Assembly (NCBI RefSeq): GCF_900606115.1
Contig: NZ_UWPJ01000015.1
Coordinates: 1-64,000 of the forward strand
Length of the DNA stretch: 64,000 bases
Direction: 5' to 3'
DNA from: Pigmentiphaga humi
Lineage (GTDB): Bacteria > Pseudomonadota > Gammaproteobacteria > Burkholderiales > Burkholderiaceae_B
In this document: piece by piece, positions 62,330 to 64,000 of the stretch
Position numbering within the stretch: the first letter of the stretch is position 1
Layout of the letters: every line of letters begins with the position of its first letter
The notes under the pieces: generated by a model
The model's database searches: none
The model's input: the letters and a program-made list of their open reading frames with translations, nothing else
What the model was told of the DNA's origin: nothing
Translations under genes and position numbers: made by a program

Positions 62330-64000
62330 ATGAGCAGATATTTTCCTTTCGTCGTTTTCTTCGCGGGCCTGGCCGCCTTGGGCTGGGTCGGCCTGGGATA
62401 CGTGGGAGCCAATCCCCTCGCCTTGGCGGTCATCGTGCTCATCGCGGCTTGCTATATCGCGGGCGGCATGGAGCTCTGGCGCTTTCGGCAGGCCACGGCT
62501 TCGCTGGCGCAGGCGGTGCGCGATCCCGCCGAGCCCGTTCCGGCGCTGGGAGCGTGGCTGGAGCGCCTGCATCCCTCGCTGCGCACGCCGGTGCGCCAGC
62601 GCATCGAGGGCGGACGCGCCGGGCTGCCGGGGCCGTCGCTGACGCCTTATCTGGTCGGCCTGCTGGTGCTGCTGGGCATGCTGGGCACGTTCCTGGGCAT
62701 GGTGGCGACCTTGCGCGGCACCAGCGTCGCGCTGGAAAGCGCGACCGACCTGGAGGCGATACGTTCGTCGCTGGCGGCGCCGGTCAAAGGACTGGGGTTC
62801 GCCTTCGGCACGTCGGTGGCGGGCGTCGCCGCGTCGGCCATGCTGGGATTGCTGTCGGCCTTGTGCCGGCGCGAGCGCCAGGAGGCCGTGCAGCGGCTCG
62901 ACAGCCGCATCGGTGCCGGACTGCGTGTGTATTCGCCGCTGCACCAGCGCGAGGAGTCGTTCAAGCTGCTGCAGCGGCAGGCGGAATTGATGCCGGTACT
63001 GGTCGACAGGCTGCAGACCATGACCGAGACTGTCGTCCGGCAGAACGAAGCCCTGGCGGACAAGCTCCTGGCCGGCCAGGCGGGTTTGCACGACACGATG
63101 GCGTCCGAGTACCGGGCCCTGGCGGCCGCGACGGCCCAGGGTCTGAAGGAAAGCCTGGTCGAGAGCATGCGGATGGCCAGCGCGGCCATCCAGCCGGCGG
63201 TGGAAGCCACGATGGCGGGCATGTCGCGCGAGGCCGGGGCCTTGCACGAGCGGGTGGAGCAGGCCGTGCAGCGCCAACTGGATACGCTGACCCGCAGCAT
63301 TGAATCGAGCACCGCGGACGTGGCCCAGGCATGGCGCTCGGCCCTGGACGCGCACCAGCGCAGCAGCGACGCCGCGGCCGGGGCATTGGAAACCAGCCTG
63401 GCGCGCTTCGGCGAGACCTTCGAGCAGCGCTCGGCCGGCCTGGTCGATGCGGTGGCGGAGCGCCTGGAAACGGCCGTGACGCGCGTCTCGGGCGCGTGGG
63501 ATGCGGCGTTGGCCGGCAACCAGCAGAGCCACGAGGCGCTGTCGGGCCGTTTCGATGCGACCTTGGGGCGCCTTGCCGCGACGTTCGAACAGCGGGCCGA
63601 TGGGCTGGTGGCGGGAGTCGCCGGCCATCTGGAGCGCGTCGCTGGCCAGGCCGATGCGGCTTGGCGCGAGGCCCTGGCGACGCAGCGCCGGGACGGCGAG
63701 ACGCTGGCGGCGGAGCTGCGCGCGTCGCACGGCCAGTTCGCAGCCACGTTCGACGAGAGCGCCGCGCGCCTGGTCGAGCGCCTGTCGGGCCGGTTCGAGG
63801 CGGCTGCCGGCAGCGTGTCGGCGGCGTGGACCGAGGCCTTGGCGCAGCAGGCGCGGACCAACGAGGCGCTGGCCGGCGAGACGCGGCAGGCGCTGACCGC
63901 CGTGTCTGGGCATTTCGGACAACAGGCGGCCGCGCTGCTCGAGAGCGTCGGCCAGGCCCATGCGGAACTGCGCGCCGACGCGGCGGAGCACGACCAGCGG
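62330..64000 (+). CDS. DUF802-family membrane protein, MotA/ExbB-like with repeat tail (truncated by window edge)
   Basis: 557 residues are visible and the gene runs off the end. Two N-terminal membrane segments (YFPFVVFFAGLAALGWVGLG and the segment after it) precede a MotA/TolQ/ExbB-like core: YLVGLLVLLGMLGTFLGMVA, then PVKGLGFAFGTSVAGVAASA. After about residue 215 the chain is a long helical tail containing exact 55-residue repeats. A channel-plus-long-tail build resembles ZorA of Zorya and other proton-driven motor proteins; this is architecture only. It is co-transcribed with DUF3348. Confidence 0.8.
   Translation, partial: MSRYFPFVVFFAGLAALGWVGLGYVGANPLALAVIVLIAACYIAGGMELWRFRQATASLAQAVRDPAEPVPALGAWLERLHPSLRTPVRQRIEGGRAGLPGPSLTPYLVGLLVLLGMLGTFLGMVATLRGTSVALESATDLEAIRSSLAAPVKGLGFAFGTSVAGVAASAMLGLLSALCRRERQEAVQRLDSRIGAGLRVYSPLHQREESFKLLQRQAELMPVLVDRLQTMTETVVRQNEALADKLLAGQAGLHDTMASEYRALAAATAQGLKESLVESMRMASAAIQPAVEATMAGMSREAGALHERVEQAVQRQLDTLTRSIESSTADVAQAWRSALDAHQRSSDAAAGALETSLARFGETFEQRSAGLVDAVAERLETAVTRVSGAWDAALAGNQQSHEALSGRFDATLGRLAATFEQRADGLVAGVAGHLERVAGQADAAWREALATQRRDGETLAAELRASHGQFAATFDESAARLVERLSGRFEAAAGSVSAAWTEALAQQARTNEALAGETRQALTAVSGHFGQQAAALLESVGQAHAELRADAAEHDQR
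63329..63988 (+). repeat. Four tandem 165-base repeats coding the DUF802 tail
   Basis: Units start at 63329, 63494, 63659 and 63824, each beginning with codons for Ala-Trp followed by x-x-Ala-Leu (AWRSAL, AWDAAL, AWREAL, AWTEAL). Each is exactly 55 codons. The first three share a central (T/G)F(E/D) block (ETFEQRSAGL, ATFEQRADGL, ATFDESAARL); the fourth is more diverged. More units may follow outside the window. Confidence 0.8.

Noticed and set aside
63329-63988. CRISPR-like array from regular 165-base spacing
   Set aside because: The period is a whole number of codons inside an open frame, and the units are diverged throughout instead of having constant repeats and unique spacers.
62057-63991. 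644-codon minus-strand frame opposite the DUF802 gene
   Set aside because: The plus strand has membrane segments and regular repeats; the minus product is an Arg/Gln/His-rich mirror of those repeats.

Overview
The window is high-GC proteobacterial DNA. Gene content points to the family Alcaligenaceae (Burkholderiales), of Bordetella or Achromobacter type. The evidence is five Bug-family (TctC-like) periplasmic receptors, a pyruvate dehydrogenase operon with a lipoyl-domain E3, a folD / prlC / PAS-kinase neighbourhood, and a short intergenic repeat placed flush against stop codons. The species assignment is inference. No tRNA, rRNA, CRISPR array, insertion sequence or integrase is visible.

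Layout. 1-2918 is AT-richer and looks accessory: a truncated gene end, then a divergent DUF4145 / DUF4062 pair of the kind found in defence islands. 2919-7678 (minus strand) carries a heme-use factor (HemS type), a ChaN-like lipoprotein, a LigC-like dehydrogenase and an ABC exporter, with a candidate Fur site at the promoter. 7845-16936 holds ilvD, an XRE regulator with three matching palindromic operators facing a small unknown gene, oligopeptidase A, folD and a PAS-kinase / FixJ-type regulator pair. 17260-23572 is the aceE-aceF-lpdA operon, closed by a clear terminator. 23656-26252 is a divergent pair: a heme-oxygenase-like di-iron protein and a methyltransferase.

26292-33416 is an IclR-controlled catabolic operon with three FAD oxidoreductases and two Bug receptors. 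33464-40106 has an O-acyltransferase with an SGNH domain, a glyoxalase-fold protein, a kexin-like lipoprotein protease with a probable dedicated chaperone, and an MFS permease. 40246-44700 contains a PD-(D/E)XK-like protein, a small membrane protein, and a radical-SAM / UdgX DNA-repair pair behind a perfect LexA box. 44813-61225 is a series of small catabolic or transport clusters, each with its own regulator (LysR, LysR, TetR, LysR). 61579-64000 begins a DUF3348 / DUF802 operon with a MotA/ExbB-like membrane segment and 55-residue tandem repeats; it runs off the end of the window.

The strongest leads are the SOS-box radical-SAM / UdgX operon, the protease-chaperone pair, the three-site XRE operator array, and the DUF802 motor-like protein.
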